Shown here one piece after another: positions 33,588-45,289 of a stretch of 64,000 nucleotides of DNA. The position numbers were made by a program, and so were the translations under genes. Source of the DNA: Ligustrum vulgare. Taxonomy: Eukaryota > Streptophyta > Magnoliopsida > Lamiales > Oleaceae. The notes under the pieces are model-generated. The model was given only the letters and a program-made list of their open reading frames with translations. It was not told where the DNA came from and searched no databases. Location of the stretch: NCBI GenBank assembly GCA_963555705.1, contig OY743190.1, positions 18,483,491 through 18,547,490 of the forward strand. Direction: 5' to 3'. Every line of letters starts with the position of its first letter. Position 1 is the stretch's first letter.

Positions 33588-35868
33588 TGACACGACCCCG
33601 TCTCGAATCACCCTATGTGGACCCGAGACGTGGCGTGCGCCGATGATGAATGCCAGCTAGATACTGGACCCACCACCAAGGCTACTGAAACTTCTCGTAA
33701 TACCCCATGATTTTTAAAAAAATTTGACGGAGTTCCCTTTAAATATTGGATAAAACCTCCCTGTAACAAATCAACAAATCCTCAAACCACCACATGTAAA
33801 ATACTGGGACTCCATATCCCTTCCCATCGTCATATCAAAATCAAAAGAACTTATGCCTGCCCATCTAGTTCTTACTACATATCATCCATTCCACTTAGAT
33901 TCAATACATCAACATATCATTCTAATCAACTAAGCACTTGACAAAACAATAACTCGAGAATGGACCGAGTTAAATATATATACATGGATCCCAAAAGAAT
34001 GATGAAGACTAGAAACATACAACTAAATGATCTTTGGCTCTTTGGCAGGCTTTCCAACTTCCTCTCAAAACTCAAAAGTATCCTGGTAAGGAAAATGTTA
34101 CAAAAATATGAGATTTTAACTCAGTGAGTGGAGTGTTTGAAAACTAGTCATACTTTTCTCGTTTATAATTCTTTATAAAATCACTATTTGTTTTGTAACT
34201 ATAACTTTTGATTGACATAAGAAAAGATTTTACTTATCTGAAAAGCACATCTAGCTGAATTGAGAATTTATAAATACTGAAACCATGGCATAAATTGTGA
34301 TAACTGTCTGATAATACTAAAAATTCGTTGAACTGTAATGAGAAGCTGAAATATTTTTCTATGAATAAATATATCATACTGTACTGAAAAAAATCACATC
34401 AAGGTGTACCCAATGAACAACTTTACTCAAGTATAGAGTACTCTCGATGTACAAGGCAAAGCCATTCAAATCTGTTAAGCTGATAATCTGATAAACTGTG
34501 TCATATGCGCATAGACTGCCCCAAAGGCTAAAGCACCCTAGTACACGGCCCAAAGCCTATATGTGCACAAGAGTGGGTCCCAAGGACCTCTGATAATCTG
34601 ATAATATGGTCATACACTGTGGAAACGAATTCACATCAGTGCAGAGCGGGTAATATCACCTGGGTACTTTCTGATGGTTTTTCACAATAATAATTTACAT
34701 GTAACAAATTCTTTTATAGAATAATGTACTAAATTTATAATTTGATTAGCTTGAAATTTTAAAAGAAGAAGTATATAATCATGCTTTTAAACTTGTATTT
34801 GTGAAAAGTAGTAATTTCTGTAACTTGTCTACTTAATTGAAAACATGAATCGTATGTAAAATTTATGCCATTAGATATTAAACTTTAACTTTAAGGAAAA
34901 ATAAGTTTTTCCACTCACTGAGATTGTGACTGAAACCTAGTTTGGCTGATAGGCCTGGCCAATCTCCGTGTCGCCTCCTGAAAAATTAAATTAAAACCTT
35001 GGATCAAAAACAATAATTACCAATATTTAACAAATGCCCAAAATGAAATAACATCCTATACAATAACCACAAATTTCATATGTCTCCAACATTACATCCA
35101 ACCAACCTTCTCTTATGTGAAATATAGCTTCATTATAACTCATATATCCTTTATTTAACCAATACCTCAATGGAATGCTCATAGACACCAAATTAAGCTT
35201 GAAATAATTTAACATAAGCTCCAATAACTCAATCTTGCCCAAATCAAGAATTTAATCCACTATTTATATAAACCCTAGCATGTAACCACAATGTATTCAA
35301 CCAAACTTAAATATTTAGCTCAATATCTTCAAGTGAATCATAAATCCATCCAAAAATCTAACATTTAACTCAAAAATCAAAACCCTAAAATCAACACCAT
35401 ATCTCAAATAAATGGGTATTGCCTTACCTCTTGAAAGTGAAAATGAAATCTTGAATGTTGGATGAAAATCCCCCTTTCCTTCTATTTTCTTTCTTTCTTT
35501 TTCTTTTTTTTTTTTTTTTCCTCTTCCACCGTTTTTTTTTTCTTCCTTCCGCCGAGCTCCTTCCTGGTAAGTGCAAGGGTGAGTGGAGTGTGTTTATGGT
35601 TAAATTGTTTTGTCCCCCAATGTCATGACATATTAAAGTTTGATGAAAATTGCATGTTGAGTCCTCCATTTATATAAGTATATATATCCAATAATCCTTA
35701 ACTATACATAATGATGAGTAAAACCTTCAACTTATCATAAAATTTCAATGATCCCCAAAAATATCCATTCATTTTAAATTGGTCCCCACTTTGACTAAAT
35801 TGGTCAAAAATAAATTTTGACTAGATAAAATAATTATTTGACTAGAAAAATTAAAGTGGGTTGTGACA
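33588..35868 (-). mobile_element. Solo LTR, 2281 bp, TSD aaaac
   Basis: Plus-strand ends are TGACACGACCCC and GGGTTGTGACA. The duplication aaaac flanks it exactly (33583-33587 and 35869-35873). It is the same family and orientation as 50695-53035 and a diverged relative of 47380-48290. Orientation is inferred from a 3' LTR motif shared with gypsy LTRs ('gggaactccgtcaaa' on the minus strand). It lacks an 82-bp segment present in the other copy. It is inserted into the copia 3' LTR. Confidence 0.95.
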
Positions 35869-35976
35869 AAAACTCTTTCCATTGCTTCTTGATTCCACAA
35901 AAACTTCCAACCCTCAAGCTTTCCTCGGTGTTCTCCAATGGCAGTTATATAGGTGTGTGGTCACCTTTCCCCAAAT

Positions 35977-36412
35977 ATAGGTTATGCCAGAATTAGAGTT
36001 TTCTCTGTAAAAAGGAAACACACGCTACACACTTTAGTGTGTGTCTTGCCACTTTTCAAACTACGTTAAAAAAATAGTCTTAGAAGACTATTTGTAACCT
36101 CATTACACTTCAAAATCCTACCAGTCTGGTACCATAACCCAGGCCTATTTTTGTACAGCCCAATATAAATAATAAGCTAGTATAAGCCCATTATAGGTTA
36201 TGCCATAATTAGAGTTTTCTCTGTAAAAAGGAAACACACGTTACACACTTTAGTGTGTGTCTCGCCACTTTTCAAACTATGTTAAAAAAAATAGTCTTAG
36301 AAGACTATTTGTAACCTCATTACACTTCAAAATCCTACCAGTATAGTACCATAACCCAGGTCTATTTTTGTACAGCCCAATATAAGTAATAAGCTAGTAT
36401 AAGCCCATTATA
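35977..36412. repeat. 216-bp tandem duplication with hairpin
   Basis: Units begin near 35977 and 36193 ('atataggttatgcc' / 'attataggttatgcc') and differ at only a few bases. Each holds AATAGTCTTagAAGACTATT (36073-36092 and 36290-36309), a 9-bp perfect stem, and ACACACTttaGTGTGT. The high similarity points to recent duplication. Confidence 0.9.
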
Positions 36413-36618
36413 GTCAAGCTACTAAAGGAACCTAATCGAAACCAATTAAACTAAGCTCCAATAAATTAATATATGATCTAGTCAACTCTAGATCAGTCAA
36501 AATAATTTATTAATCACATTTTATTCAACTAAAAGAAGGAGATTGTACTTTTACTAAAATTGAAATTACTGAAGCAATAATCAATAATTATATCCTCTAA
36601 CTTATCGTCCTTATATGT

Positions 36619-37026
36619 TACCCCGTCAATCAACTAGAATATTCGGAGTATGCTAAAATGACCAAAATGTCTTTCTTTGAATATTCATAAATTCTCAACT
36701 CTCAACTTCTATCTGGCAGTTCGATATGATCACATCACATCACATCATAGAATTCAACAATCATCGTCGAATTATTGAGCTCAAATTCAGCTATTCACTA
36801 AAAGAACCAATGAGATTGTAATCATACCCCATCAATCAACTAGAATATTCGAAGTATGCTAAAATGACCAAAATGTCCTTCTTTGAATATTCATAAATTC
36901 TCAACTCTCAACTTCTATCTGGCAGTTCGATGTGATCACATCACATCATAAAATTCAACAATCACCGTCGAATTATTGAGCTCAAATTCAACTATTCACT
37001 AAAAGAACCAATGAGATTGTGATCAT
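36619..37026. repeat. About 205-bp tandem duplication
   Basis: Units start at 'accccgtcaatcaactagaa' (36620) and 'accccatcaatcaactagaa' (36826). They share the rest of their length with few changes; a 'catca' microrepeat varies in number inside. It lies within the proposed copia LTR. Confidence 0.9.
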
Positions 37027-38099
37027 ACCTAAAAGGTGACAGATTTCATAATAAGAATATAAGTTCCTCGTAAGTTCACTTTAATTCCCAAAGTACCGTG
37101 ATATTGATTAGTAATTTGATCTCACCCATTGATACCTCAAAGAACTTTATGCTAGTAATCTAAGTTCATTATCCGATAAGGATTAAGGTCACATGTATGA
37201 TAGTCAAGTGAAATTAAATTTACGTAGTCAATGTCACAAATTAATTTCACATGGTCCCGTTTAATGCGTTCCAAATGTACTCTCAATTTTATTACCAAAT
37301 TCAAATATAGACTTTAATAAAATCGAGACGATCTTATCAAAATAAATTGTCCATATTTATTTACTGATCGTGAACGTTAATTTTAGACCGAATTACAAAT
37401 TAAATCTTTATGTGTTTAGCAACTTAAACACTCAATCTGTAATATCAAATCGACCAATGGACAAACACAACTTCATATTAATATAATCAATTAATATTTA
37501 TTTCAAATTTGGTGAGTTATACTCTAGGGGAGTATATAATTCCAATAATCCCACTTGCCCTTAGAGTATACATGAAACATCGAATCGTCCATCTTCTCAG
37601 CATCATCATTACATTAAATGTCATGTTCCCAATCAAGATGGTAACTCCTTTCGATGTAAGTCACAGTTGTATAACAAACAATTCAAGATTGTATTATACT
37701 CAACAAAATAACCACCTTATCTCCTAGTTATGCTCCAATCTTGACAATTCTTGAGAGTCCTTGTCAAATCAGATCTGAATTAGTTTTAATCCATCAGATC
37801 ACAACCTGAATGGATAAGCAAATATTTACTCATTTTCTAAAAAACACTTGAATAAATGTTTTATCTCTATTCAATGATCTGATCTTGGATCAAACTAATA
37901 ATCATCAATAATATCCTCAATATAAGATATGACCTATCTAGTGCAAAGTAAGGCTTCCTATAGCCGAAGTGTAAGAAACCTTCTCTATCTTACCATGAGT
38001 ATTGGGAGAAAACTCATAAAATAGGTAAAGTCCACACAAAAAAAAAAGGTTATCCCTTTTAGGACTTCAATATTGCAAATGTAGATAGTATCTTATTAT

Positions 38100-38572
38100 C
38101 ACATGAAGCTTGAGACTGCTCTGTTCCCTTTTCCTCCCACTCCAAAAAGTACGGATGTCTAGAAAATAGACAGTCATTTATAAGTCATTAACGTCTAATC
38201 GTTGGTACCCACGACTATTTAATAAAAACACTCTTACATATAAGTAGAGTGTAATTCACATAAATAGTCGCGAAAACTGTCTCGTTTTTCTGTATACATG
38301 AGTATACTTATAATGGTTCGATCAAATTCTATATTCCTCGCATTGAACAATTATTCAAATCTAAATTTGGACACTTGTAACTCATGAGCTTTACTTTCAT
38401 GGCCTTTTGTATGAACCCCTCAAGTTACACTTTGTAGATGATTTCCTCAAGATGTATTCAAGAAACAACATCTTGAACTCCGTCTGTCGTACCTCATTTT
38501 CACAATGAACAACAATGGATAAAAGATGCAGGTAAGCTTTTGCATGGCGATTGGCGAGAAGAGTTTCACAAA
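38100..38572 (-). pseudogene. Copia reverse transcriptase remnant (C-terminal part)
   Basis: Minus-strand translation next to the solo LTR gives KLFSPIAMQKL and, in another frame, ENEVRQTEFKMLFLEYILRK. These match copia RT (family ETFSPVAMLKSIR ... QMDVKTAFLNGxLEE). Further on, near 38290-38230, TVFATIYVNYTLLIC stands where copia has the catalytic YVDDILLIG, so the two aspartates are lost. From 37560 to 38100 the RNase H part is not recognisable. Continuity with 39348 onward is restored by removing the solo LTR. Confidence 0.75.
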
Positions 38573-38577
38573 CCTAT

Positions 38578-39342
38578 TGACGCGATCTCAATCAGGGAAC
38601 ACGACAAAATGCGGAATAAAGAAAAATAAAACCCTAGGAAAGATTTATGACAGATTAAACACGAGATAAAACAAGAACCCAATAAATAAAATAATGGAAT
38701 TAAAAGATAAATCGACGATAAAACCTTGACACAATATTAACGACGTAGGAATAGATGTGGAATAAAGAACCAAGATTGGTGAACGCCACAAGGGTTGTCA
38801 ATTCCTTGATAAGTTTGTTGGGTGTACGCCACAAATATTAAATCTTTGATAAGTTCAAGAAAAGGGAATAGCTCAACATTTCACAAGAGAATCCTCTCTC
38901 AATTTAATCAATGAACTCCAAAAACTATTTCACAATGATGAAATTGTGAATAATATAATGAAAACGCGTCTAACCCTAACCCTATCCACTAGGAATTAAA
39001 TAAAACGAAAATTAATAAAGAAAATAGAAAATACTTAAAAAATGCAAAAATCTGGTTCGATTTAAACCGCGTGATCGCTTGGGCATCATGGTCGCGATCG
39101 CGTGGTTGGCCCTTAAACTCTCGGATGAAATTTTTGTACCGTCGCGCGATCGCTCGATACTTTTCACCACGCGATTGCATGATAGTCCGACTGCACCTTT
39201 TTTTCTTCCTTTTGAATTAACGTGACCCGGTTTGATCCTTAGTTCATGCCCAACACGGAACTTACTCCGTTTCTCACGTAGATTGTCATGGAATTGCCCG
39301 CACCCTGATTTCTCCCTTGATCTCCTACCACAGATCACATCA
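38578..39342 (-). mobile_element. Solo LTR, 765 bp, TSD cctat
   Basis: Plus-strand ends are TGACGCGATCTC and GATCACATCA, flanked by cctat (38573-38577 and 39343-39347). It is a diverged relative of the 759-bp LTRs at 40602 and 42937. They share 'ggaataaagaaccaagatt', 'aacgccacaag' and the 'cttgataagtt' phrases, the same length and the same CACATCA terminus. It is inserted in the copia RT. The 39060-39180 part is unusually rich in gcgatcgc-like palindromes. Confidence 0.9.
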
Positions 39343-39347
39343 CCTAT

Positions 39348-40601
39348 AGCCATAAGCCTTCCGCTAAAGGCATCAGCCTTCCCATCTACTCATCTCTTAT
39401 CATCTTAAAGACTCATTACAGCCTATAGGTTTGACCCCATTAGGTGCGTCTACAAATATCCAAACCTTGTTGTAGTACAAGGAATCCAATCTTGAGTTCA
39501 CATACCACGATTTTAAGTCCATAACCTGTATCAATTCCCTAAATGAGGAGGAGTCCTTCTCTTATTTCAGTGGAGACAGTCTAAAAAGACTCTCTGTAGA
39601 ATAAGTGTCTAAAAGGTGCTCTTACTACCCTCCCACTCCAATTAGTCGCTGGAAGTGTATTTACATTATGTCCAAATAGAGTTACTTTCTCTCCTCTCAC
39701 TACTTGGTTATATCCCTTATTGGAATCAACATCTCTACTACCTCTCTATGAACATAAAGGAAAGGCGAAACAGTGAGAACTTCTTTGACTACAACCTTTG
39801 GCTCATGCTCTTGTCCATTGGGATCACTAGGCAAGAATAGTGGTTGAACCACTTGCCCATTTCTCCCACTAGGATCAGCCACCATTGGTTTCGTAGTTTG
39901 TTCCAAATCATTAAGATTAGTTCCATGCAAAAATCTGGAATCAGATTGTTTGAACCATGTTCTAACATCTCGTCTAATAGAATTTACTTGTGGATTTTTA
40001 TTCTTCTACATGTCTTATCCTCTAAGAAAGTTACATTGATACTCAACAAATACTTTCTTGATCAGAGGATTATAGAAGAAATAGTTTCTAGTTTCGTTGT
40101 ATACCTCACAAATAATCAAAAATTTATTGTTCCCTCCATCTCATCAATCCTTCCTTTCAGCTTGTGTGCCAAAAGTCTCCAAATCTGAATGTGGTATAGA
40201 CTGGGCTTGCACTCATGCCACAAATCTAGGTTATTTTAGGAAATGACTCAATGGTACTAGGCTATGATAGAACCTAACCATTTATGGTGTACATCCCCAA
40301 ATGAAACTAGTAATGAGGATAACTCATCATTAATTTAGTATTACCTGATTCTCCTTTTTCGATAAATGGTTCCTAAACTCATATGAGAGATACACAAACC
40401 TCAATCTAATCGAAGTATCTTGATTCTCGTAATTACTTCTCAATTTTCGTCCAAAATTCTAGAATGTCTTCAATATTTCAGATCAATGAGATATTAATTA
40501 TAGAATCGATATCTTGAATGATCATAAGTAAATATGATGAACTACTTATACTCTCTTGTACCATGAGCACAAAAAGATCCACACATATCGAAGTGTATTA
40601 A
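39348..40601 (-). pseudogene. Copia integrase end and early RT remnant
   Basis: From 40601 downward: HFDMCGSFCAHGTREYK (integrase core start, family SDMCGPM), near 40215 KPSLYHIQIWRLLAHKLKGR (family GRKPSLxHIRIWGCPAHVLKG), then INVTFLEDKTCRR near 40050 (family NATFLEDDY). Next come VADPSGRNGQVVQPLF and EVLTVSPFLYVHREV near 39900-39720. Early RT lies near 39520-39430: LDSLYYNKVWIFVDAPNGVK and PIGC. Stops and frameshifts are frequent. The order integrase then RT identifies Ty1/copia. The integrase start is split off at 43695 by the element at 40602. Confidence 0.85.
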
Positions 40602-41360
40602 TGATAAGATTCGAGGCGCGGAAGAAACGTCGAAAAGTTCCGAACTCAGGTTGTGGTTGGACGGATGAATCATGACCCGATATTCACGACGCGATGGCTC
40701 GACTATGCGGAATAAAGAACCAAGATTTGCGAAATGCCACAAGGATCTGTCCAACTTCCTTGATAAGTTTCTGATTTTGAACGCCACAAATATTCTCGCG
40801 AATATTTGATAAGTTCGAGATGAACGCCACAAGATAAATAATCTTGATAAGTTCGGATTTGTAATGTGAATCCACACATTAAACAATTGAAAAATATTCA
40901 ATCTTTTTTTATTCGTCAAAGTCTGTTTTTAATATTACAATGAAGACGCCTTTATATAGGCTGCCAGAATAAAAATTCTAGTCTACTTAGAAAACTAAAT
41001 AAAATATAATCTAATTAGGGAATAGATAAAATCTCTCATAATGAAGTCCTAATTTAATTGGAAACAATAATAAAGACAAAGTAAATATAATCCTGTAATT
41101 ATGGAAATATAGTAAATTTCCGTCTGCATCATTGATTTGCCAATTTGAAGCCCCAAACGATGGAATTTGGCCCTAAAATCAATGGGCTCAAGGGCATTAG
41201 CCCATAAGTCTTGCTCAGTGACCTGTTTCTACTCGAAAAACATATATTATCCATCCAATTCCGACATGGTTGACTGGACTGCACTTTTATTTTGGCTTGA
41301 ATATTTAACTTTCTGTCAAGCCTTCTATGACTCCGATTGTCGAGGGTCCGGAACACATCA
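40602..41360 (-). repeat. 3' LTR of the 3.1-kb element (759 bp)
   Basis: In plus coordinates it runs TGATAAGATTCGAGG to GGAACACATCA. It differs from the other LTR by scattered substitutions and a few one- or two-base indels. It is preceded by the TSD attaa. Confidence 0.93.
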
Positions 41361-41406
41361 TACACTCCTTCTTTAGGATGATTCGTCCCGAATCATAGCT
41401 TTGTTC

Positions 41407-41928
41407 CTATTGTTTCACTTCACCTCCTGGATCAAACGGAAAATTATTGCTTCCATGCCAGAGGGATGACCAATAGTATCCTGTAACTTGGGTTACATGG
41501 ATGGATTGAAGTAGAAACTCCTGTGAGCATTGGTGGTGTTGCCCAAATTTCCAAGTACATTTAACCTGCAAGACAAAATTAAATAAAGCGGGGAGGGAAA
41601 TGTTAGGTTCATGAGGTACAAGGTATGGATCCTTGTATCCATGATTAATCACCATCTCCAATTCTTTTTTAAGAACCACGAGGCCCTCCTCTTCACCTCA
41701 TTCTTCCTTTGCATCTTCAACCACCTTTTCAAAATTTTTACTTTCAAATTCAACCACATCTTCTACCTCGAAATTTTTATCACTAATTTCATGCACTCCC
41801 TCAACGGTATTCAAATGTGTATCTACCAATTCAAAGCTCAAATTTTGAATTCCTACACCAACTTTCATTTCATTCCTCTTATCATCAACAATTTCATTCC
41901 TAATCAATTCCTCGCTTCCCAACTCCAC
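41407..41928 (-). pseudogene. Downstream polyprotein tail of the 3.1-kb element, out of frame
   Basis: Two open frames follow the protease ORF on the minus strand. Frame 41928-41698 reads MELGSEELIRNEIVDDKRNE and is acidic; it overlaps the end of the protease ORF by about 25 bases, consistent with a one-base frameshift. After its stop, frame 41679-41407 reads MVLKKELEMVINHGYKDPYL and ends at a stop shortly before the polypurine tract. No known domain is recognised. They are best read as one original coding region broken by small lesions. Confidence 0.5.
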
Positions 41929-42458
41929 CTTCTCCTCATCAGATTTTGGAGTTGTTTATCCATTTTTAACTTAAACTCCCCCTCCTTCTTTTCAATATCC
42001 TTATCCCCACGATGCCTCCTATTACACCACCTTTCACTCTCTTTCCTTACCATTCGTGAATCTTCTAGTGCTTCCTCTAATGTCAACCCGTATAGTACGC
42101 ATATTTTCTCTTTCTTAAGGAATTGGTATATGTGCATACTCTTATCATAAACAGCCTCCCTCCTACGTCTCCATGATTTTCCCAATAAAATATGATAAGA
42201 TTTTAATGGCACTACATCCTCACTATACCTTCCCTGGGTGATAGGCACTAGAACTTGTTTGGTTACTTTGAAATTCCCAAACTCCCTCATCCATGTCATC
42301 CTATAAGGTTTATAGTGTGGTTCTAGGGGTAATCCTAATTTTTCAACCACGGTGCTACTAACGAAATTAGTAAAGTACTTTTCATCAATCGCCAAACTGC
42401 ACCCCTTATGATCCACATAACATCTAATTTGGAATAAAGAGCCCGGATCATAATCCAT
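41904..42458 (-). CDS. Retropepsin-like protein of the 3.1-kb LTR element (184 aa)
   Basis: Residues 13-100 follow the pepsin-like protease region of plant Ty3/gypsy polyproteins. CSLAIDEKYFTNFVSSTVVE (20-39) corresponds to the family's CSLIIDGGSCTNVASxxxVE, then LGLP, YRMTW (52-56) and VTKQVLVPITQGRY, and finally HILLGKSW (89-96) for the usual HILLGRPW. The aspartate at 25 is kept but the following GG/SG is EK, so the DxG active site is altered and catalysis is doubtful. The C-terminal third is rich in K, E and R. The start Met at 42458 is the first in frame. It is the only sizeable ORF of the element. Confidence 0.7.
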   Translation of the reverse strand: MDYDPGSLFQIRCYVDHKGCSLAIDEKYFTNFVSSTVVEKLGLPLEPHYKPYRMTWMREFGNFKVTKQVLVPITQGRYSEDVVPLKSYHILLGKSWRRRREAVYDKSMHIYQFLKKEKICVLYGLTLEEALEDSRMVRKESERWCNRRHRGDKDIEKKEGEFKLKMDKQLQNLMRRRWSWEARN

Positions 42459-42924
42459 GTCTTATGTGACGTTAAAAAAAAATTCAAGAATGAAGAGGAT
42501 TTAGACATCAAATAGCAAGAACGATTTTTATTGATTTGGAAGGAAACGAATATGAAGAATTTAAGGAAATTCAAGAAAGTGGTTCTTGAATCTTGGAACG
42601 ACTTTTTTTTTTTTTGAATAACGGATGAATTTTTCGGAAAAAAATAAATTAAAAAAATAATTTTTTTATATATATAAATCCGAAAATTCGACACGAATGT
42701 AACAAAACAAATGGTACAGAATTTGGATAAGAATTAAATAAAATAAACACTTTTGAATTTTTGTTGAATTTTTATATGGATCAAACTGGAAAAGAAATTT
42801 ACTGGCATGAAGAATACTCAAAAAAAGAATGACTCAACAACAAGATATGGATAATTCTTATGACAGACTCGATGATAAACATAAGAATTAAACTGGATAG
42901 AAAAACCTGAATTCAGAGTCTAGA

Positions 42925-42934
42925 TCTGATACCA
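42925..42934 (-). other. Primer binding site of the 3.1-kb element
   Basis: TCTGATACCA on the plus strand is the complement of TGGTATCAGA, the initiator-Met tRNA primer sequence. It lies two bases inside the right-hand (5') LTR. Confidence 0.9.
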
Positions 42935-42936
42935 GA

Positions 42937-43694
42937 TGATAAGATTCGAGGCGTGGAAGAAACGCCGGAAAGTTCCGAACTCAGGTTGTGGTTGGACGGA
43001 TGAATCATGACCCGATATTCACGACGCGATGGCTCGACTATGCGGAATAAAGAACCAAGATTTTTGAAATGCCACAAGGATCTGTCCAACTTCCTTGATA
43101 AGTTTCTGATTTTGAACGCCACAAATATTCTCGCGAATATTTGATAAGTTCGAGATGAACGCCACAAGATAATCAATTTTGATAAGTTCGGATTTGTAAT
43201 GTGAATCCACACATTAAACAATTGAAAAACATTCAATCTTTTTTATTCGTCAAAGTCTGTTTTTAATATTACAATGAAGACGCCTTTATATAGGCTGCCA
43301 GAATAAAAATCCTAGTCTATTTAGAAAACTAAATAAAATATAATCTAATTAGGGAATAGATAAAATCTCTCATAATGAAGTCCTAATTTAATTGGAAACA
43401 ATAATAAAGATAAAGTAAATATAATCCTGTAATTATGGAAATATAGTACATTTCCGTCTGCATCATTGATTTGCCAATTTGAAGCCCCAAACGATGGAAT
43501 TTGGCCCTAAAATCAATGGGCTCAAGGGCATTAGCCCATGAGTCTTGCTCAGTGACCTGTTTCTACTCGAAAAACATTTATTATCCATCCAATTTCGACA
43601 TGGTTGACTGGACTGCACTTTTATTTTGTCTTGAATATTTAACTTTCTGTCAAGCCTGCTATGACTCCGATTGTAGAGGGTCCAGAACACATCA
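42937..43694 (-). repeat. 5' LTR of the 3.1-kb element (758 bp)
   Basis: It runs TGATAAGATTCGAGG to AGAACACATCA in plus coordinates, then attaa. It closely matches the left LTR over its full length, which suggests a fairly recent insertion. The start of transcription is not identifiable by eye. Confidence 0.93.
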
Positions 43695-43930
43695 ATTAAT
43701 CCCCAAACTCTTAAGTCCATTTAATATATGAGGACTACTAGTTATCTAATCCTATAAACAAGATTCAGAGAACTGTATAGATTGCACTTCTGATCCTTTT
43801 GAGGTCTATCCCTTACTAGTATGAGAATAGAGTTTTGGATAAGTGCAACAAGCATAAATATTAATCATTTTACCCTCTATATGAGATTCATTAGCCCCAC
43901 ATAGATTCCATGTAAAAATGTTAAGTTTAA
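43695..43930 (-). pseudogene. Copia pol continuation upstream of the inserted element
   Basis: Joining 43700 to 40601 across the TSD gives a continuous minus-strand reading into the integrase core start (DMCG). The residues here are degenerate, with several stops, and stand where copia has the pre-integrase zinc-binding segment. The HHCC motif cannot be made out. Confidence 0.5.
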
Positions 43931-44695
43931 CGAGGAATTTTTACGTTAAGTTCCAAAGTATTTTATTGAGCTTGTTAAGTTGCTAGACACTTCCTAATGT
44001 TTTAAATTAATTTTGGTCATGGTATGATGTTATGTGCATTTTTTTCTTAACTATTATTTTGCTTAATTGTCGATATAATTATTCTTAACTAAATCTAGTT
44101 GTAAGAAATATTTTTATCACGTTACATGTTTTGAATCCATACATATTTTAAAATGTCGAACTTAATAGTCAAGCTTGAAATATTTTTTCGATGCAAATTC
44201 AATTATATTAATTAGTGTCTTTCTTTTTGAAAAAATGATAATTTTATATTGGGTCAAATATTTAAGATTTTTTAAAGGTTGATAAAAGTGTATCAACATT
44301 GATGTCGTTTTGTAGCTTACATTAAATAGCATAAGTCGGAGTCGAGAAAATTTATTTTGGTCGAGATTGACCCATGTTATTTTAAGTTAAAGAAACATGG
44401 ATTTATGAACTTAAGTAAGGATTGTTTTATTATTATTCATAATCCTAATCCTTACTATATAAAAAAAGGGCTAAGAGATTTCACTATTCATTTAGTATTC
44501 ATAAGACTGATGTCATAACTCATAAATGTCCTAATATTTTATCTTCTATTTTTAATTCAGAATTTATGTTGCAACTATCTTTGCTCATATTAACACGCAA
44601 CATCCATGTTATGTAGTACTCTCCCATTTTCACGCAACAATCTTTACTCCTCTTTTGGATGAACATCATTCCTCAAATCACCGTCATCCAGAAAC
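43931..44695. other. No gene recognised; candidate Helitron 5' terminus
   Basis: AT-rich with no coding match. Near 44449 the plus strand reads TCCTTACTATATAAAAAAAG preceded by A. This resembles the TC...TATATAAAAG starts of the Helitrons elsewhere in the window and could be the left end of the unit carrying the gene fragments at 46-53.6 kb. This is a guess from a short motif. Confidence 0.3.
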
Positions 44696-45281
44696 TAGAG
44701 ATGGCAATGGGGGCCGTTCGGGGAGGGTACCCCCACCCCACCCCCACCCCACCCCACCCCACGAGATGAACCTCAAATCCATACCCGCGCCCATGACCCG
44801 CTAAGTCATAACAGGGTGAGACGGGTATGGGTTCGAGGCGGGGCATCCAATACCAGCCCCGTTAACGCCCCGTTTATTTATTTTTTTTCTTTTTTTAAAC
44901 AAAAAATTTATTTGAACAATTTTTTCACTTGTTTTATTATTAAATTTCATCCCTCATAATTAAACAACTTTTTTAAGCAATACAATATCAAACAACATTT
45001 TTTCCAACAAGGTCCTACAATATATTTAAATACTCATTATAAACAAAAACTAAAAAAATATAATATTTTTTCAAACTATATAGTAAAAAAAAAAAAAAAA
45101 ATTATTTTTTAGTATAAGTTGCGGGACGGGTCAAACAAAACCCGCCTCGCCCCAACCTGCTTCAGATTTTTCATTTTAATCCCATACTTGTCCCATCAAG
45201 TAGCGGGGCGACTTTTTTTCGTCCCATTAGGGTCGTATACTCGTCGGGTTCGGGGCGAATCGGATTTTTTTACCATCCCTA
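44696..45281. mobile_element. hAT-type non-autonomous transposon, 586 bp
   Basis: Terminal inverted repeats TAGAGATGGCAA and TTACCATCCCTA match at 10 of 12 positions. An 8-bp duplication flanks it, ccagaaac (44688-44695) and cctgaaac (45282-45289), one base apart, which fits the hAT superfamily. Inside are (ACCCC)n near 44730-44761 and subterminal CG-rich patches (gggacggg, cggggcg), common in plant hAT MITEs. There is no transposase. Confidence 0.82.
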
Positions 45282-45289
45282 CCTGAAAC

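Larger units (their letters stand above)
35869..37547 (-). repeat. Ty1/copia 3' LTR (part)
   Basis: On the minus strand a purine-rich GGGCAAGTGGG (ending near 37549) is followed by ATTGGAATTATATACTC, the usual copia junction between polypurine tract and LTR (family GTGGGAGATTGTTGGAAT). The sequence from 37547 downward is therefore read as the 3' LTR of the copia element whose pol lies at 38100-43930. Two internal tandem duplications enlarge it. The LTR end is probably left of the solo LTR at 33588. Confidence 0.55.
40602..43694 (-). mobile_element. Complete 3.1-kb non-autonomous LTR retrotransposon, TSD attaa
   Basis: Two highly similar LTRs (40602-41360 and 42937-43694) enclose a 1576-bp interior. 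The duplication attaa flanks the element (40597-40601 and 43695-43699). A primer site next to the right LTR and a purine-rich AAAGAAGGAG next to the left one set the minus orientation. The interior codes only for a protease-like protein and a charged or degenerate tail. There is no gag zinc knuckle, RT, RNase H or integrase, so it would need another element's enzymes. It is inserted in the copia integrase, whose frame continues on both sides. Confidence 0.93.

Noticed and set aside
39012..39353. 113-residue minus-strand ORF rich in K and R
   Set aside because: It lies within the solo LTR 38578-39342 and matches no known protein.
41611..42150. 179-residue plus-strand ORF in the 3.1-kb element
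   Set aside because: It overlaps the retropepsin-like minus-strand ORF and is rich in F, S and L, as expected of an antisense shadow.
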